In this document: piece after piece, positions 17,505 to 27,856 of the stretch
Numbering within the stretch: position 1 is the stretch's first letter
How the letters are laid out: the number at the start of each line of letters is the position of its first letter
Assembly (NCBI RefSeq): GCF_002946835.1
Contig: NZ_CP026652.1
Span: 3,286,001 to 3,350,000 of the forward strand
Reading direction: 5' to 3'
Length of the DNA: 64,000 nucleotides
Source of the DNA: Streptomyces dengpaensis
GTDB lineage: Bacteria; Actinomycetota; Actinomycetes; Streptomycetales; Streptomycetaceae
Program-made: the position numbers and the translations under genes
Notes under the pieces: model-generated
What the model was told of the DNA's origin: nothing
Databases searched by the model: none
Seen by the model: only the letters and a program-made list of their open reading frames with translations

Positions 17505-17545
17505 GCCCCAGACCCCGCTCCTCAAACGCCGGAGGGGCTGAAATT
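17505..17545. repeat. GGCGTTTGAGG-family intergenic element
   Basis: CTCCTCAAACGCCGGAGGGGCTGAAA next to a GGGGCTCCGCCCC hairpin, of the same family as the copies at 11264-11434. It lies just after the MFS gene. Confidence 0.7.
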
Positions 17546-17695
17546 GTCGGAGGGGGCGTAGAACCCGGTATCCGCAACCCACTCCACCTGCAGGTTCTCC
17601 CACTTTGCGCGCCATTGTCAGTGGGCTGCGGTAACTTCCGAAGTGCTGGCGCGAAGAGGCGGCGGCGACCGGAAGAGCCAAGGGGTGGGCTGGCG

Positions 17696-18706
17696 ATGAG
17701 CGACGGTACGGGGACGACGACAGAGCTGGACGTCCGGCTGGAGAAGCACAGGGTCGAGCTGACCGGGTACTGCTACCGGATGCTCGGCTCGTCCTACGAG
17801 GCCGAGGACGCGGTGCAGGACACGATGGTCCGAGCCTGGCGCAGCTACGACACGTTCGAGGGCCGCTCCTCGATGCGCTCCTGGCTCTACCGGATCGCCA
17901 CGAACGTGTGCCTGGACATGCTGAACGCGGGCAACAAAAGGGCACGCCCCATGGACCTGACCGCCCCGTCCCCGCTGGCCCAGGCCGCCCTCACCCCCCG
18001 CCCGGACAACACCTGGCTGGAGCCGATGCCCGACGCCCGCGTCCTGCCGACGGTCGACGACCCGGCCGAGGCGGCGGTGGCGAAGGAGTCGGTGCGCCTC
18101 GCCTTCGTGGCGGCCCTGCAGCAGCTGCCGCCGAAGCAGCGTGCCGTGCTCATCCTGCGCGAGGTCCTCGCCTGGAAGGCGAACGAGGTCGCCGAACTCC
18201 TCGACACCTCGGTCGCGTCGGTCAACAGCGCCCTGCAGCGCGCCCGCGCGACCGTCGCGGAAAACACCGACGCGGGCGCCGACGCCGTCACCTTCGACCC
18301 CCTCGACGACGAGCAGCAAAAGCTTCTGGAGCGCTATGTCGCCGCCTTCGAGGGGTACGACATGACGGCGCTGACAGCGCTGCTCCAGGAGGACGCGATC
18401 ATGACGATGCCGCCGTTCGACCTGTGGCTGGTCGGCCCGGCCGACATCACCGGCTTCATGACGACGACGGGCTCCGGGTGCACGAACTCGCGCCTGGTGC
18501 CGGTCGAGGCCAATGGCCTGCCAGCGTTCGGCCACTACAAGCCCAACCCGAACGGGGAGGGCTACGAGCCCTGGGCCGTCCAGGTGCTGGAGATCTCAAA
18601 GGGGCGCATCACCGGGTACCACTGCTTCCTGGACACGGCCCGCTGGTTCCCGCTCTTCGGGCTGCCCATGCGCTTCGAAGAACTCGAGACCGACCAGGTC
18701 GAGTAA
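17696..18706 (+). CDS. ECF sigma factor with C-terminal SnoaL-like domain (SigX5/SigJ type)
   Basis: A 336-residue sigma factor from ATG 17696, preceded by AAGGGG. Region 2 is YCYRMLGSSYEAEDAVQDTM followed by RAWRSYDTF; region 4 is LPPKQRAVLILREVLAWKAN followed by EVAELLDTSVASVNSAL. A 130-residue SnoaL/NTF2-like domain follows (LERYVAAFEGYDMTALTALL to FPLFGLPMRF). Such sigma factors are regulated through their own C-terminal domain rather than a separate anti-sigma factor. The last 111 bases overlap antisense with the STAS gene. Confidence 0.92.
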   Translation: MSDGTGTTTELDVRLEKHRVELTGYCYRMLGSSYEAEDAVQDTMVRAWRSYDTFEGRSSMRSWLYRIATNVCLDMLNAGNKRARPMDLTAPSPLAQAALTPRPDNTWLEPMPDARVLPTVDDPAEAAVAKESVRLAFVAALQQLPPKQRAVLILREVLAWKANEVAELLDTSVASVNSALQRARATVAENTDAGADAVTFDPLDDEQQKLLERYVAAFEGYDMTALTALLQEDAIMTMPPFDLWLVGPADITGFMTTTGSGCTNSRLVPVEANGLPAFGHYKPNPNGEGYEPWAVQVLEISKGRITGYHCFLDTARWFPLFGLPMRFEELETDQVE

Positions 18707-18985
18707 GGCACGCAGGCCGGGGTCCGGATTGCGCAGCCGTATCCGGCCCCCGGCCCGCCGCGCGGCCAGCTCCAGTCTCGCCAGGACGTCGACAGCGGCC
18801 AGGCCGGCCGCACCGAGCCCCGCCACATCGCAGTCCACGACCCCGCTTCCGGTCACCTCCAGCTGCGCACGCACGTCGTCGCAGAGCCGGGGCAGCTCGT
18901 CCCGGGTGACGAGTCCTGGCAGCACGAGTACGTCGGGTGTCCTGGCGTCCACGGTCAGTAGACCGGCCGCGAGCACAAAACTCAT
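18596..18985 (-). CDS. STAS domain protein (anti-sigma factor antagonist-like)
   Basis: A 129-residue product from ATG 18985. The STAS-like core includes DVLVLPGLVTRDELPRL, the switch region VVDCDVAGLGAAGLAAVDVL and RRAGGRIRLRNPDPGL. The Ser that is phosphorylated in SpoIIAA-type proteins is not obvious (VAGLGAAGLA), so a classical partner-switch role is doubtful. The C terminus overlaps the sigma-factor gene on the opposite strand by 111 bases; this is typical of many short Streptomyces STAS proteins with a poorly conserved tail. Confidence 0.7.
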   Translation of the reverse strand: MSFVLAAGLLTVDARTPDVLVLPGLVTRDELPRLCDDVRAQLEVTGSGVVDCDVAGLGAAGLAAVDVLARLELAARRAGGRIRLRNPDPGLRALLDLVGLEFFEAHGQPEEREPAGRVQEAVVPGDAPL

Positions 18986-19053
18986 CGGCGCTGCCCGGGC
19001 CCACGGGTGCCGGCCGCCGCGTACGCGGATGCGTCTCCGGCTCCAGAACGCGG

Positions 19054-19085
19054 AACGGGACCGGTGGAGGTCCACTGGTCCCGTT
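19054..19085 (-). terminator. Terminator after deoA
   Basis: Near-perfect 15-base stem (AACGGGACCGGTGGA/TCCACTGGTCCCGTT, one G-T pair), 24 bases beyond the deoA stop. Confidence 0.75.
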
Positions 19086-19108
19086 CACCCGGAAGGGAGA
19101 AGCGCAGC

Positions 19109-20392
19109 TCAGGCGATGCGTTCCAGCACGACCGGCGTGGCCTTGAAGTCCGTGCCCGGCGCCGCGATGTCGTACGAGCCGGCCACCGATTCGAGGGCGT
19201 ACTCGAAGCGCTCCGGGGTCTCCGTGTGGAGGGTCAGGAGGGGCTGGCCCGCCGTCACCGTGTCGCCGGGCTTGGCGTGGAGTTCGACGCCCGCGCCGGC
19301 CTGCACCGGGTCCTCCTTGCGGGCGCGTCCGGCGCCCAGGCGCCAGGCGGCGATGCCCACGTCGTACGCGTCCAGGCGGGTCAGGACGCCGGAGGACCGA
19401 GCCGTCACCACGTGCTGCTCGCGCGCGACGGGGAGCGGGGCGTCCGGGTCGCCGCCCTGCGCGGCGATCATGCGGCGCCACACATCCATCGCGGAGCCGT
19501 CGGCGAGCGCCTTCGCGGGGTCGGCGTCCTTGATGCCGGCCGCGTCGAGCATCTCGCGGGCCAGGGCCAGCGTCAGTTCCACCACATCGGCCGGGCCGCC
19601 ACCCGCCAGGACCTCCACCGACTCCCGGACCTCCAGCGCGTTGCCCGCCGTCAGGCCCAGCGGGGTCGACATGTCGGTAAGGAGCGCGACCGTCTTGACC
19701 CCGTGGTCGGTGCCCAGGCCCACCATCGTCGAGGCCAGCTCACGCGCGTCCTCGATCGTCTTCATGAAGGCGCCGGTGCCGACCTTCACGTCCAGGACGA
19801 GCGAGCCCGTGCCCTCGGCGATCTTCTTGGACATGATGGAGGAGGCGATCAGCGGGATCGCCTCGACCGTGCCGGTCACGTCCCGGAGCGCGTACAGCTT
19901 CTTGTCCGCCGGAGCCAGGCCGTCGCCCGCCGCGCAGATCACCGCGCCCACGCCGTCCAGCACGGAGAGCATCTCCTCGTTGGAGAGCAGCGCGCGCCAG
20001 CCGGGGATCGACTCCAGTTTGTCGAGGGTGCCGCCGGTGTGGCCGAGGCCGCGCCCGGACAGCTGCGGGACCGCCGCACCGCACGCGGCCACCAGCGGGG
20101 CCAGCGGGAGGGTGATCTTGTCGCCGACGCCGCCCGTGGAGTGCTTGTCGGCGGTCGGGCGGGCGAGCGTGGAGAAGTCCATGCGCTCCCCGGACGCGAT
20201 CATCGCGGCCGTCCAGCGGGCGATCTCACGGCGGTCCATGCCGTTGAGCAGGATCGCCATGTTCAGGGCCGCCATCTGGTAGTCGGCGACCTCGCCGCGG
20301 GTGTACGCGTCGATCACCCAGTCGATCTGCTCGTCGCTGAGCTCGCCGCGGTCCCGCTTGGTGCGGATGACGGAGACGGCGTCCATGGCCAT
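19109..20392 (-). CDS. deoA: Thymidine phosphorylase
   Basis: Phosphorolyses thymidine (and deoxyuridine) to the free base and deoxyribose-1-phosphate, feeding DeoC after isomerisation. The 427-residue protein has the family signature SGRGLGHTGGTLDKLESIPG, KHSTGGVGDK for phosphate binding and the C-terminal Gly-rich domain. ATG 20392 (MAMDAVSVI) has GGAAGGA eight bases upstream; a longer frame to 20608 would run through an intergenic hairpin. It is last in the transporter-cdd-deoA gene string and is separated from cdd by 70 bases. Confidence 0.95.
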   Translation of the reverse strand: MAMDAVSVIRTKRDRGELSDEQIDWVIDAYTRGEVADYQMAALNMAILLNGMDRREIARWTAAMIASGERMDFSTLARPTADKHSTGGVGDKITLPLAPLVAACGAAVPQLSGRGLGHTGGTLDKLESIPGWRALLSNEEMLSVLDGVGAVICAAGDGLAPADKKLYALRDVTGTVEAIPLIASSIMSKKIAEGTGSLVLDVKVGTGAFMKTIEDARELASTMVGLGTDHGVKTVALLTDMSTPLGLTAGNALEVRESVEVLAGGGPADVVELTLALAREMLDAAGIKDADPAKALADGSAMDVWRRMIAAQGGDPDAPLPVAREQHVVTARSSGVLTRLDAYDVGIAAWRLGAGRARKEDPVQAGAGVELHAKPGDTVTAGQPLLTLHTETPERFEYALESVAGSYDIAAPGTDFKATPVVLERIA

Positions 20393-20413
20393 GGCTTTCC
20401 TTCCGAAAGATGA

Positions 20414-20455
20414 GCGGCCCCTCCCGGAGATCTTCAGCGGATCAGGAGGGGCCGC
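20414..20455 (-). terminator. Hairpin between cdd and deoA
   Basis: An 11-base stem GCGGCCCCTCC/GGAGGGGCCGC with a 20-base loop inside the 70-base cdd-deoA gap. It may attenuate transcription into deoA or protect the upstream message from decay. Confidence 0.6.
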
Positions 20456-20462
20456 ACGGGAA

Positions 20463-20876
20463 TTACTGGGTGAGATGGCCCGGCCCGAAGGCCTGCGGCA
20501 GCATCTCGGAGAGCGGCAGGATTCCGGCCGGGGTCTCCAGGATGAGATCGGGCCCGCCGAACTCGAACAGCAGCTGGCGGCAGCGCCCGCACGGCACCAG
20601 GATCTCACCCCGCCCGTCGACGCAGGTGAAGTGCGTCAGCCGGCCGCCCCCGGTGTTCTGCAACTGGGAGACCAGACCGCACTCGGCGCACAGCCCGAGC
20701 CCGTACGAGGCGTTCTCGACGTTGCAGCCGGTGACGATCCGGCCGTCGTCGACGAGAGCCGCGGCGCCGACCGGGTAGCCCGAGTAGGGGGCGTACGCGT
20801 GGGACATGGCGTCCCGCGCGGCCGCGCGCAGGGCCTCCCAGTCGACGGCCGCGGACCCCGCGTCGGCGGACGTCAC
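20463..20876 (-). CDS. cdd: Cytidine deaminase
   Basis: Zinc-dependent deaminase converting cytidine/deoxycytidine to uridine/deoxyuridine. The 137-residue sequence shows NVENASYG, the CAE proton-shuttle motif (LCAECG) and the zinc-binding PCGRCRQ. It has the usual length for tetrameric cytidine deaminases. GTG 20876 overlaps the TGA of the upstream permease gene (GTGA), so translation is coupled to the transporter, tying deamination to uptake. Confidence 0.95.
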   Translation of the reverse strand: MTSADAGSAAVDWEALRAAARDAMSHAYAPYSGYPVGAAALVDDGRIVTGCNVENASYGLGLCAECGLVSQLQNTGGGRLTHFTCVDGRGEILVPCGRCRQLLFEFGGPDLILETPAGILPLSEMLPQAFGPGHLTQ

Positions 20877-22138
20877 TTGCCCTGTCCCTTCCGGTAGGGC
20901 ATGCCGTCGGCCTTCGGCATGCGCAGGCGCTGCGCCGACAGCGCGAGGACGAGCAGCGTGATGACGTACGGCGTGGCCGAGACGATCTGGTTCGGCACCT
21001 CGTTGGTGAGGGAGTACCAGAGGAAGACCAGCACGCCCACGGCAAGCGTGACCACGGAGGCCACGTACTTCTTCTTGATCACCAGCCAGATCGCGCCGAT
21101 GACGAGCAGGATGGCGCCGAGCAGCAGCAGTGCGTGGACGTTCTCGGAGCCGCCGCGCAGGTTGAGGCTGTCGGTGTAGCCGAACAGGCCCGCGCCCAGG
21201 GCGAGTCCGCCCGGCATCCAGTTACCGAAGATCATCGCGGCGAGACCGATGTAGCCGCGGCCGCTGGTCTGGCCCTCCAGGTAGAAGGGGTTGGCGACGA
21301 TCGACAGGAAGACACCGCCGAGACCGGCCAGGCCACCGGAGATGATCACGGCCAGGTACTTGTACTTGTAGACGTTGACGCCGAGCGACTCGGCCGCGAT
21401 CGGGTTCTCACCGCAGGAGCGCAGGCGCAGGCCGAAGGAGGTGCGCCAGAGGATCCACCAGGTGGCGGGGATCAGCGCGACGGCGATCAGGGTCAGCCAG
21501 GAGACGTTGGTGACCAGGCCGCCGAGCAGGCCCGCGATGTCCGAGAGGAAGAACCAGCCCTTGGCGTTGAGGGTGCTGAGCCAGTCCGATAGGCCCGGCA
21601 CGGTGAAGTGGCCGAGGGACTCGACCGGCGGGGACTGCTTGGCCGAGCCGCCCTGGACGCCCTCGAAGGCGAGCGGGGCGAGGTAGCGGGTGGCGCCGAG
21701 CGCCAGGATGTTGATGGCCACACCGGAGACGATGTGGTTGACGTTGAAGGTGACCGTGATGATCGCGTGCAGCAGACCGCCGAGGCAGCCGCCGATGATG
21801 CCGACCAGGATGCCGGTCCACGGTCCCCACTGGTAACCGGCCCAGGCACCGAACCAGGTGCCGAGGATCATCATGCCTTCGAGGCCGATGTTGACGACGC
21901 CCGCGCGCTCGGCCCACAGACCGCCGAGACCGGCCAGGCCGATCGGGACGGCCAGCTCCAGCGCGGTGGACATCTGACTGACGTTGGTGATGCCGTCGGC
22001 ACCCGTGATGATGCGGACGATCGAGGTCAGCGCCAGGGCGCCCGCGATGACCAGCAGAAGGACGGGGAGCGACAGCCGGCGGCCGCCGGGTGCCGCGGGC
22101 TGCGACTTGGGCTGGTCGACCTTGGTTGCGGTGGTCAT
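20873..22138 (-). CDS. Nucleoside ABC transporter permease 2
   Basis: A 421-residue inner-membrane permease of the BMP/nucleoside (YufQ-like) type. Start ATG 22138 overlaps the stop of permease 1. The signatures ERAGVVNIGLEGMMILG and LGLRLRSCGENPIAAESLGV-type cytoplasmic loop (here FGLRLRSCGENPIAAESLG) are clear. About ten TM segments are present, with an added TM pair near the C terminus (TLAVGVLVFLWYSL). It works with permease 1, the ATPase and the BMP lipoproteins to import nucleosides. It is coupled by a four-base overlap to cdd. Confidence 0.92.
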   Translation of the reverse strand: MTTATKVDQPKSQPAAPGGRRLSLPVLLLVIAGALALTSIVRIITGADGITNVSQMSTALELAVPIGLAGLGGLWAERAGVVNIGLEGMMILGTWFGAWAGYQWGPWTGILVGIIGGCLGGLLHAIITVTFNVNHIVSGVAINILALGATRYLAPLAFEGVQGGSAKQSPPVESLGHFTVPGLSDWLSTLNAKGWFFLSDIAGLLGGLVTNVSWLTLIAVALIPATWWILWRTSFGLRLRSCGENPIAAESLGVNVYKYKYLAVIISGGLAGLGGVFLSIVANPFYLEGQTSGRGYIGLAAMIFGNWMPGGLALGAGLFGYTDSLNLRGGSENVHALLLLGAILLVIGAIWLVIKKKYVASVVTLAVGVLVFLWYSLTNEVPNQIVSATPYVITLLVLALSAQRLRMPKADGMPYRKGQGK

Positions 22139-23258
22139 CGGCCAGCCACCTCCTTCTCGGTGTTGTTGGCGGCGCCGAGGACGTGGCCCGCGGCGAGTTC
22201 CGCGCCGACGCGGCGCTGCTGACGGCGCAGACCCCACTCGCGTACGGCCTCGTACGAGACGACGACCGCGATCACGATCAGGCCCTGCATGATGACCGCG
22301 ATTTCCTTGTCGTAGCCGTGGAAGTCGAGCTCGGGCGAGGCCTTGTCCAGCCAGGCCCAGAGCAGGGCCGCGAAGGCGATGCCCACCGGGCTGTTGCGGC
22401 CGAGCAGCGCGATGCCGATGCCGAGGAAGCCGATGCCGGTCGGGAAGTTCAGGCTGAAGGTGTGCGTGGCGCCGAGCAGGATCGGCAGGCCCGCGAGGCC
22501 GGCCATGCCGCCGGAGACCAGCATGGCGGTGAGCACCATGCGCTTGGGGTTCACACCGCTGGCCGCGGCGGCGGTCTCCGAGGCGCCGGAGGCGCGCAGG
22601 TCGAAGCCGAAGCGGGTGCGGTTGAGGACGATCCAGTAGCCGATGCCGAGCAGAGCGGCGAGGACCACCAGGCCGTAGATCTCGCCCGCGGCACCCAGGT
22701 CGAAGCCGGGCACCCAGCCGGACGCGTGCATCTCGCCGGTGGTGCTGTTGTTGCCGACCTTGACGCCGAAGACGCTGGGCAGCCACAGATAGGCGATGAC
22801 GGACGTCGCGATCGCGTTGAGCATGATCGTCGCGACGACCTCGCTGACGCCGCGGGTCACCTTGAGGACACCGGCGATTCCGGCCCAGAACGCGCCGGTG
22901 AAGACGGCGGTCAGGAGCAGCAGCGGGATCTGGAACGCCGCGGGCAGCGCGACATGGGCGCCCACGATCGCGGCCATCATGGCGGCCAGCTGGTACTGGC
23001 CGTCCACACCGATGTTGAACAGGTTCATCCGGAAGCCGATGGCCACCGCGAGCGCCGCGATGTAGTACAGCGAGGCCTGGTTGATGATCAGGACCTGGAT
23101 GTCGGAGAACGAGGCCTGCTCGAACATGATCGTGTACGGCTCGATCGGGTTCTTGCCCGAGGAGATCAGCACGACCGAGGTCAGCGCCACGGCCACGACG
23201 AGCGCGATGACCGGCCCGGCCACCGCGAGGAGCAGGCGCTCCTTGTCGAACTTCTTCA

Positions 23259-23259
<1 letters not shown>
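22135..23259 (-). CDS. Nucleoside ABC transporter permease 1
   Basis: A 374-residue permease (YufP-like), first residues MKKFDKERLLLAVAG. Multiple TM segments; the BMP-transporter signature NLFNIGVDGQYQLAAM and the loop FDLRASGASETAAAASGV are visible. It overlaps both neighbours: its ATG touches the ATPase stop and its TGA overlaps the start of permease 2. It forms the membrane channel with permease 2. Confidence 0.92.
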
Positions 23260-24998
<1,739 letters not shown>

Positions 24999-25029
24999 GG
25001 CGCACTCTCCTGTAGGGAAAGGGGGTCGT

Positions 25030-25041
25030 CTACGCGCGTAG
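25030..25041. promoter_or_regulatory. Palindromic operator CTACGCGCGTAG upstream of the nucleoside ABC operon
   Basis: Identical to the deoC and add sites; 31 bases before the proposed ATC start and 76 before the GTG start of the ATPase gene. Confidence 0.7.
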
Positions 25042-25078
25042 CGCCCCTACGGCAACGAAAGGGTTCCCGCCCCGCGAG

Positions 25079-25115
25079 AACGGGATACGGGGAGCCGGAC
25101 TCCTCGTATCCCGTT
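25079..25115 (-). terminator. Terminator after BMP lipoprotein 1
   Basis: Fifteen-base stem (AACGGGATACGGGGA/TCCTCGTATCCCGTT, one G-T pair) with a seven-base loop. It separates the binding-protein gene from the ATPase operon. Confidence 0.75.
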
Positions 25116-25241
25116 GAGCGGACGTAACCCCGCGGTTACCAAGCGGCTCCGAGGCGGTCCGGACACGCACCCGCGCCTGGCGGCAGGAGGTCGTGCCTGA
25201 ACTTCCTCGGAACCGCATGGTTGCTCCCGAGTTCTTGCTCG

Positions 25242-26291
25242 TCAGCTGGACTTGACCTTGATCTCGCCGCTGATGATCTTTTCCTTGGCCGTGTCGACGG
25301 CGCCCTGGATCGCGGTGTTGCTCGCGAACTCCGGGTTGGAGTCGGCCAGACCGACCTCACCGGACTTCAGATCGCCCCGAACGATACCGGTCTCGGGCTT
25401 GCCGTCCTCGACCGACTTCGCAAGGTTGTACACGGCCTGGGCGACGTCCTTGGTCGCCGAGGTCAGGATCGCGTCCTTGTACTTGCTCAGAGCTTCCTGC
25501 TCGTACTGGTCGGAGTCGACACCGATCGCCCACACCTTGCTGGCGGACGCGGCCTCGATCACGCCCTGGCCGGACAGACCGGCCGCCTGGTAGACGACGT
25601 CGGCCTTCTTCTCGATCTGGCCCTCGGCGGCGGCCTTGCCCTTGTCGGGGCTGGAGAAGCCGCCCTCCTCGGCGGTCTGCGTCAGGTACTGCGACAGGAC
25701 CTTGACGCCGGGCTTGGTGTCCGCCACGCCCTGCTTGAAGCCCGCCTCGAACTTGTGGATCAGCGGGATGTCCACACCGCCCACGAAACCGACCGTGTTC
25801 GACTTGGTGGCCTTGGCGGCGGCGACACCGGCGAGGTACGAGGCCTCCTCCTCGGAGAAGACCAGGTCCGCCACGTTCTTCGCCGTGACGGTGGAGTCGT
25901 CGACGATGCCGAAGGTGGTGTCGGGGTACTTCTCCGCGGCCTCCTTGACGGCCGGCGCGTAGGCGTAGCCGACACCGATGACCGGGTTGTAGCCCTGCTT
26001 GGCCAGCGACGCCAGACGCTGCGCCTTGTCGGCGTCGGTCTCACCGTCGGTGGGCTCGACGTCGGCGGTGTCGTAGCCGAACTCGCTCTCCGCCTTCTCC
26101 AGGCCCGCGTACGCGGCATCGTTGAAGGACTGGTCGCCCTTGCCGCCGACGTCGTAGGCGATGGCGAGACCCTTGTCGCCCTTCGCCTCCGACGAGCCGG
26201 CGGAGGTCGAGGTGCCGCCACAGGCGGAGAGAACGAGGGCGAGAGAGGCGGTCGCAGCGCCTGCGAGCGCGATGCGGGGAACCCGGCGCAT
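25242..26291 (-). CDS. BMP-family nucleoside-binding lipoprotein 1
   Basis: A 349-residue substrate-binding lipoprotein of the BMP/PnrA family, probably binding nucleosides for the adjacent ABC importer. ATG 26291 (MRRVPRIALAG) follows AGGAG at eight bases. The signal peptide ends in a lipobox LVLSAC with Cys near residue 24. The family motifs GLAIAYDVGGKGDQSFND and GFVGGVDIPLIHKFEAGF are clear. It is about three-quarters identical to the next gene, with a long internal stretch almost identical in DNA. It has its own operator upstream. Confidence 0.93.
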   Translation of the reverse strand: MRRVPRIALAGAATASLALVLSACGGTSTSAGSSEAKGDKGLAIAYDVGGKGDQSFNDAAYAGLEKAESEFGYDTADVEPTDGETDADKAQRLASLAKQGYNPVIGVGYAYAPAVKEAAEKYPDTTFGIVDDSTVTAKNVADLVFSEEEASYLAGVAAAKATKSNTVGFVGGVDIPLIHKFEAGFKQGVADTKPGVKVLSQYLTQTAEEGGFSSPDKGKAAAEGQIEKKADVVYQAAGLSGQGVIEAASASKVWAIGVDSDQYEQEALSKYKDAILTSATKDVAQAVYNLAKSVEDGKPETGIVRGDLKSGEVGLADSNPEFASNTAIQGAVDTAKEKIISGEIKVKSS

Positions 26292-26354
26292 GTGTTGTGC
26301 TCCTGTCGTACAAGCGCCTGACGGTAGGGCTTCGGCGCTGGCTTCGCCGCAGAT

Positions 26355-26366
26355 TAACGCGCGTAG
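26355..26366. promoter_or_regulatory. Operator variant TAACGCGCGTAG upstream of BMP lipoprotein 1
   Basis: Differs by two bases from the palindrome in front of deoC and add; located 63 bases before the start codon and followed by ACCG as at the second BMP gene. Confidence 0.6.
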
Positions 26367-26491
26367 ACCGGCGAGAAAACCCCTTCTGTCCACCTTGTTA
26401 TCCGGCTGTGCCCGACGCCACTCGCGTACGGGCCGGAGGCTTGCCGACCGCAAAGGCGCCATGGCGGTGGGTGACATGCGCGGGGATGCGA

Positions 26492-26524
26492 GAGCGGGCG
26501 GGCACCGTGAGTGACCGCCCGCTC
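26492..26524 (-). terminator. Terminator after BMP lipoprotein 2
   Basis: Ten-base stem GAGCGGGCGG/CCGCCCGCTC with a 13-base loop downstream of the BMP2 stop at 26578. Confidence 0.65.
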
Positions 26525-26577
26525 CGCACACCTTCGACCGCGTTCGCCCTCGCGGGCGGCGACGGACCTAGGGATCA

Positions 26578-27633
26578 CTACTCGGTCTTGACCTTGATGG
26601 TGCCGTCGATGATGCCCGCCTTGGCCTTGGCCACGGCGTCGCTGAGTCCGGAGATCTCCGCCATCTTCGGGTTGGTGTCGGCGAGGCCCACGCCGTTGAC
26701 CTTCAGGTCGAAGGTCTGCACGCCGGTCAGCGGCTTGCCGTCCTTGACGGACTTGGCGAGCGCGTACACCGCACCGCCGACGTCCTTGAGCGCGGAGGTC
26801 AGGATGTGGTCCTTGTAGGAGGCCAGCGCCTCCTGCTGGTACTGGTCGGAGTCGACGCCGATCGCCCAGACCTTCGCCTTCGCGGCGGCCTCGATCACAC
26901 CCTGGCCGGACAGGCCGGCCGCCTGGTAGACGACGTCGGCCTTCTTCTCGATCTGGCCCTCGGCGGCGGCCTTGCCCTTGTCGGGGCTGGAGAAGCCGCC
27001 CTCCTCGGCGGTCTGCGTCAGGTACTGCGACAGGACCTTGACGCCGGGGTTGGTGTCCGCGACGCCCTGCTTGAAGCCCGCCTCGAACTTGTGAATGAGC
27101 GGGATGTCCACACCGCCCACGAAGCCGACGGTGTTGCTCTTGGTGGCCTTGGCGGCGGCGACACCGGCGAGGTACGAGGCCTCCTGCTCGGCGAAGACGA
27201 GCGACGCCACGTTCTTGCCGTCGACCACGGAGTCGACGATGCCGAAAGTGGTGTCCGGGTACTTGCTGGCGACCGCCTCCATGGCGGGGCCGTAGGCGAA
27301 CCCGACACCGATGACGGGGTTGTAGCCCTGCTTGGCCAGCGACGCCAGACGCTGCTCCTTGTCGGCGTCGGTCTCGCCGTCCGTGGGCTCGATGTCCTGG
27401 GTGTCGTACTTGAACTCCGCCTTCGCCTTCTCCAGGCCCGCGTACGCGGCGTCGTTGAAGGACTGGTCGCCCTTGCCGCCGATGTCGTACGCGATGGCGA
27501 GGCCCTTGCCGCTCTTGCTGCTGTCGCCGCCGTCGCTGTCGCTGTCCTTGCTGGTGCCGCCGCAGGCCGTGGCGGCGAGTGCGAGCGACGCGACCCCCAC
27601 CGCGATGCGGGTCAGGCTGGATATCCGACGCAT
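26578..27633 (-). CDS. BMP-family nucleoside-binding lipoprotein 2
   Basis: A 351-residue paralogue of the neighbouring BMP lipoprotein. ATG 27633 (MRRISSLTRIAV) is preceded by GGGGAA; the longer frame to 27684 would take in the operator region. The lipobox is ATAC, with the mature protein starting CGGTSKDSD. The motifs GLAIAYDIGGKGDQSFND and GFVGGVDIPLIHKFEAGF match paralogue 1. The two copies may bind different nucleosides for one transporter; the most divergent parts are the N-terminal linker and the C-terminal lobe. Confidence 0.93.
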   Translation of the reverse strand: MRRISSLTRIAVGVASLALAATACGGTSKDSDSDGGDSSKSGKGLAIAYDIGGKGDQSFNDAAYAGLEKAKAEFKYDTQDIEPTDGETDADKEQRLASLAKQGYNPVIGVGFAYGPAMEAVASKYPDTTFGIVDSVVDGKNVASLVFAEQEASYLAGVAAAKATKSNTVGFVGGVDIPLIHKFEAGFKQGVADTNPGVKVLSQYLTQTAEEGGFSSPDKGKAAAEGQIEKKADVVYQAAGLSGQGVIEAAAKAKVWAIGVDSDQYQQEALASYKDHILTSALKDVGGAVYALAKSVKDGKPLTGVQTFDLKVNGVGLADTNPKMAEISGLSDAVAKAKAGIIDGTIKVKTE

Positions 27634-27686
27634 CTGAAGTTCCCCATTCTCCAAGCCCCGCAGTGGGTGCTGAGTTCGGCGCACAT

Positions 27687-27698
27687 TAACGCGCGTAG
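27687..27698. promoter_or_regulatory. Operator variant TAACGCGCGTAG upstream of BMP lipoprotein 2
   Basis: Same 12-mer as before BMP1, 53 bases before the start codon. The flanks CATTAACGCGCGTAGACCG are also similar between the two sites, which fits duplication of gene and promoter together. Confidence 0.6.
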
Positions 27699-27819
27699 AC
27701 CGTCCAGGGAACGGGGTTCCGCGTGGCCGTTATCCATTCGTGCCGATGGCCGGTTACGTCCCCGTGAACCAGGGGAGCGAACGGCACATTTGGGGAGGCG
27801 GAACGCTACTGCGCAGGGA

Positions 27820-27850
27820 AGGGCGCGACCGCGGTCGCCCGTCGCGCCCT
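27820..27850 (-). terminator. Terminator after the amidohydrolase gene
   Basis: Ten-base stem AGGGCGCGAC/GTCGCGCCCT with an 11-base loop, directly after the amidohydrolase stop. Confidence 0.65.
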
Positions 27851-27856
27851 CTGTCC

